Positions 61,975 through 64,000 of a stretch of 64,000 nucleotides of DNA are shown piece by piece. Position 1 is the first letter of the stretch. Every line of letters begins with the position of its first letter. The position numbers and the translations under genes are program-made. The stretch is from the NCBI GenBank assembly GCA_000507305.1, contig DF239051.1, forward strand, positions 186,001 to 250,000. The letters are read 5' to 3'. The DNA comes from Breviolum minutum Mf 1.05b.01 (taxonomy: Eukaryota; Sar; Dinophyceae; Suessiales; Symbiodiniaceae). Under the pieces are notes generated by a model that was not told the origin of the DNA, ran no database searches, and saw nothing but the letters and a program-made list of their open reading frames with translations.

Positions 61975-62080
61975 ATGGATGGTCAAAGTAACTATAGCTG
62001 GTGAATCTGATGGCTACACCTTCAAGGAACATGGCTTAGCAGCAAGAGGCTATGTCACAAATATTTCGATCTATACACCC
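61975..62080 (+). CDS. host exon, left of introner
   Basis: A TA tract and TATATCCCAG precede WMVKVTIAGESDGYTFKEHG then LAARGYVTNISIYT, running into the TIR element. The composition is strongly coding. No family is recognised. Confidence 0.55.
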
Positions 62081-62193
62081 CTCCCATCCCCTCCCTAAAA
62101 ATTCTCGTGGAACTGCACAATCACCCACTTGAACAGGAAAATCGATTTCTAAACCTCCACTTTTTGGGTTCCATGTTAATTTTCCAGGATGTA
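62074..62193. mobile_element. introner-like TIR element, family A copy 6
   Basis: The right end GGTTCCATGTTAATTTTCCA then GGATGTA is family A. The left end is TACACCCC followed by a decayed inner arm, with GTGGAACTGC in place of ATGGAACC. Confidence 0.7.
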
Positions 62194-62350
62194 GTGTGGC
62201 TATGGCACCAAGCCAGAACGAAAACATATCATCCATGAGAGTGGCACAGATATCTACCTCTTTGGGCTTGGTCGTTTACTCGTTTGTTGAAAGAAACAAC
62301 ATGATTTTTCATGATTTTTCTAGTAGACCTATCTACAGTAGTCTGAAATC
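62188..62350 (+). CDS. host exon, right of introner
   Basis: After TTTTCCAG the frame reads CSVAMAPSQNENISSMRVAQ then ISTSLGLVVYSFVERNNMIF, open to 62382. A GT donor lies at CCTCG|GTGAAG. The 3' end is approximate. Confidence 0.5.
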
Positions 62351-62901
62351 CTCGGTGAAGATCAGCAAATTCATTTGTAATTAATTTATTTTGCAGATGG
62401 GTAGTGGTAGAAGAAACCACCCAGATATCAGATACCATCAACCATATTCCCCAAGGTGGAGGGTGTTCTGTAAAGTTCAGAAGTTATGTTACAATATCAC
62501 AGGAACACACATTTTTTTTGGTGAGATTCGATGTTTGCCTGACAAGCAGCCTTTTTATCATTTCATAACTATTAGTAACTATCAATTATAAGAAGTTTCT
62601 TTTGGGGTATATACTTTTTTTCCAGTCCCCATTTCTTGGGATCAAGAAAACCCAAACAATTTCTCCTTTGAAAGTTGTTTTTGCAAACCTGTTAGGTCGA
62701 AAAACGCTAGACAAGAGCTTTTTCATGACCTTCAAGTGAACAAAACAATTGCAAAGATGGCCAAACAAATCTGATTATTGAAGTTTGTTAGGTTGTTTAA
62801 GGAGCTGGGATGTGTTTGTTTTGTATTTCGCCATAAATTGAGAGGTTTTTTTGTAGAATCCAATCAATATTCCAGCGCACTTCCCATTTGAATTTTCAGT
62901 T

Positions 62902-62949
62902 TGCCGAGGCTGTTGCCGGGCATTTTGCCGGAAGCATGCATTCATAGCT
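62902..62949 (+). CDS. possible terminal host exon
   Basis: CCCATTTGAATTTTCAG is an excellent acceptor. It is followed by FAEAVAGHFAGSMHS and a TAG. It could close the gene seen at 61975-62350. Confidence 0.45.
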
Positions 62950-63457
62950 GGAGTTTTTGCCGCAAGACCATGCCGGCAGATGCTTGCCTTGCAATTTTCA
63001 GCGGTGCTTTTTTTAGCTAGGAGGTTTCTTGGGCTCAGAGAAGCTGTGGGACAAAATATTGCTCATTGGAGTTGTTTTGTGATTTGATTTTGCATAATTA
63101 CTGGTAACATAGTTCTACCATGTTATACCGGAATAACGCAGTATCAGTATCATGAGCATGGACAAGTAGGGAGGAGATGAGATATGTTGAGATTATAGCT
63201 GTCCTTCTGTGAGCGATTCACCAGCCAGCGTAGTGAATAGTAGTTTGGGTTCTGGTAACGACCTAATCTGCAGAGGTTTGTATGTCAAGATTCGTTTGTC
63301 TCTCTCGGTCTCTTTTTGCTATAAGCATCACAAGTTGTTGATTTTCGTGATTAATGTGGGGAAATATACCTTGCATAATATGTATGGACGTTTGATTCCA
63401 CGGCAAACCTTTAATTTTCTAAAACCTGGAAGCCCACATTTTTTTCTCTTTCAAAAG
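62950..63457. other. no supported gene
   Basis: An intergenic or intronic stretch. Short ORFs only, with a T-rich acceptor tract at its end. Confidence 0.4.
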
Positions 63458-63538
63458 GTGTGCCGATGCGGTTCAGGCGACGTTTCGGAGGGAATATTTG
63501 GAGTTGAAACATTTTTTATTGCGGGCAAGTTTGCATCA
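63458..63538 (+). CDS. host exon
   Basis: TTTTTTTCTCTTTCAAAAG is followed by CADAVQATFRREYLELKHFL then LRASLHQ, ending near CATCA|GTCCAA. The frame stays open to about 63597. No family is recognised. Confidence 0.5.
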
Positions 63539-63599
63539 GTCCAAGAAATCTCCAACAGGACCCACTGAACCGACCCCTAAACCTGAGTATCTAATAGCT

Positions 63600-64000
63600 C
63601 TATAATCTATAACTTACTTAGGGTCCGTTGGCAATGTTTGAATGTTGAGGGAATCAGAGATGAGAAAAGATGATCATATCGCTTAACTACCAGATAGTAT
63701 ATGGTAAATTAATTGTATACCAATTCTGCAGGTTTGATACAAACCAGTCCTATATTTCAATACGGTTTTTGATACGCATTTCTTTCGACCGAATCGGAAC
63801 CTTTCCTGCTTTCTTAAGATTTCTTTTTGCGGCCTTCGAACCATTTGTTTTCAGATTTTAATCATTTTTTTCCCAAAAAATCATCCCAACACCCCCCTTA
63901 CCATGGAAATTGAACATGGCCCCCTGGAAATCCACAGGTTTCCTCCTTGACTTGGAAATCCCTCGGCAGGTGCAGATCCAGATCTGGCTTCGCCCGGTGC
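63600..64000. other. no supported gene
   Basis: Only short open frames. A GC-richer, possibly exonic edge is cut by the window end. Confidence 0.4.

Overview
The window looks like nuclear DNA of a dinoflagellate, most likely a Symbiodiniaceae-type alga. Four things point there. (1) A large non-LTR retrotransposon carries a C5 cytosine methyltransferase, an architecture reported for dinoflagellate retroelements. (2) A ubiquitin-like plus ankyrin protein of a type I recognise as common in Symbiodinium. (3) Very short exons, usually with canonical GT donors but in several places only GC or GA donors fit. (4) Many families of roughly 80-120 bp inverted-repeat elements lie exactly between open exon pieces, as expected of introners. 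There is no bacterial gene packing, no operon and no Shine-Dalgarno signal.

Layout. 1-35 kb: mostly non-coding sequence with scattered exon-like pieces on the plus strand and one clear piece on the minus strand (9191-9268). It also holds TIR elements, (TA)n tracts and trinucleotide microsatellites. 35735-46428: one LINE-like element of about 10.7 kb bounded by a perfect 16 bp direct repeat (target-site duplication). It has three consecutive sense ORFs: methyltransferase plus a possible cysteine protease; a coiled coil; then endonuclease, reverse transcriptase, zinc knuckle and RNase H. 46.6-52.4 kb: more exon-like pieces and (GTT)n tracts, one containing an N. 52.9-53.9 kb: the ankyrin gene. 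54-63.5 kb: the densest run of plus-strand exons, many joined in phase across short introns.

How it fits together. The retrotransposon sits in the same orientation as the surrounding exon pieces and between two of them, so it is probably intronic. Independently, at least eight short TIR elements fill or almost fill the gap between two open reading pieces whose frames can be joined. In several of these the terminal inverted repeat itself supplies the donor at one end and the acceptor at the other. I could not assign functions to most host exons. Host exon calls are ab initio readings from open frame plus splice signals, not homology. In several places two overlapping frames are both open, and this is stated in the entries.
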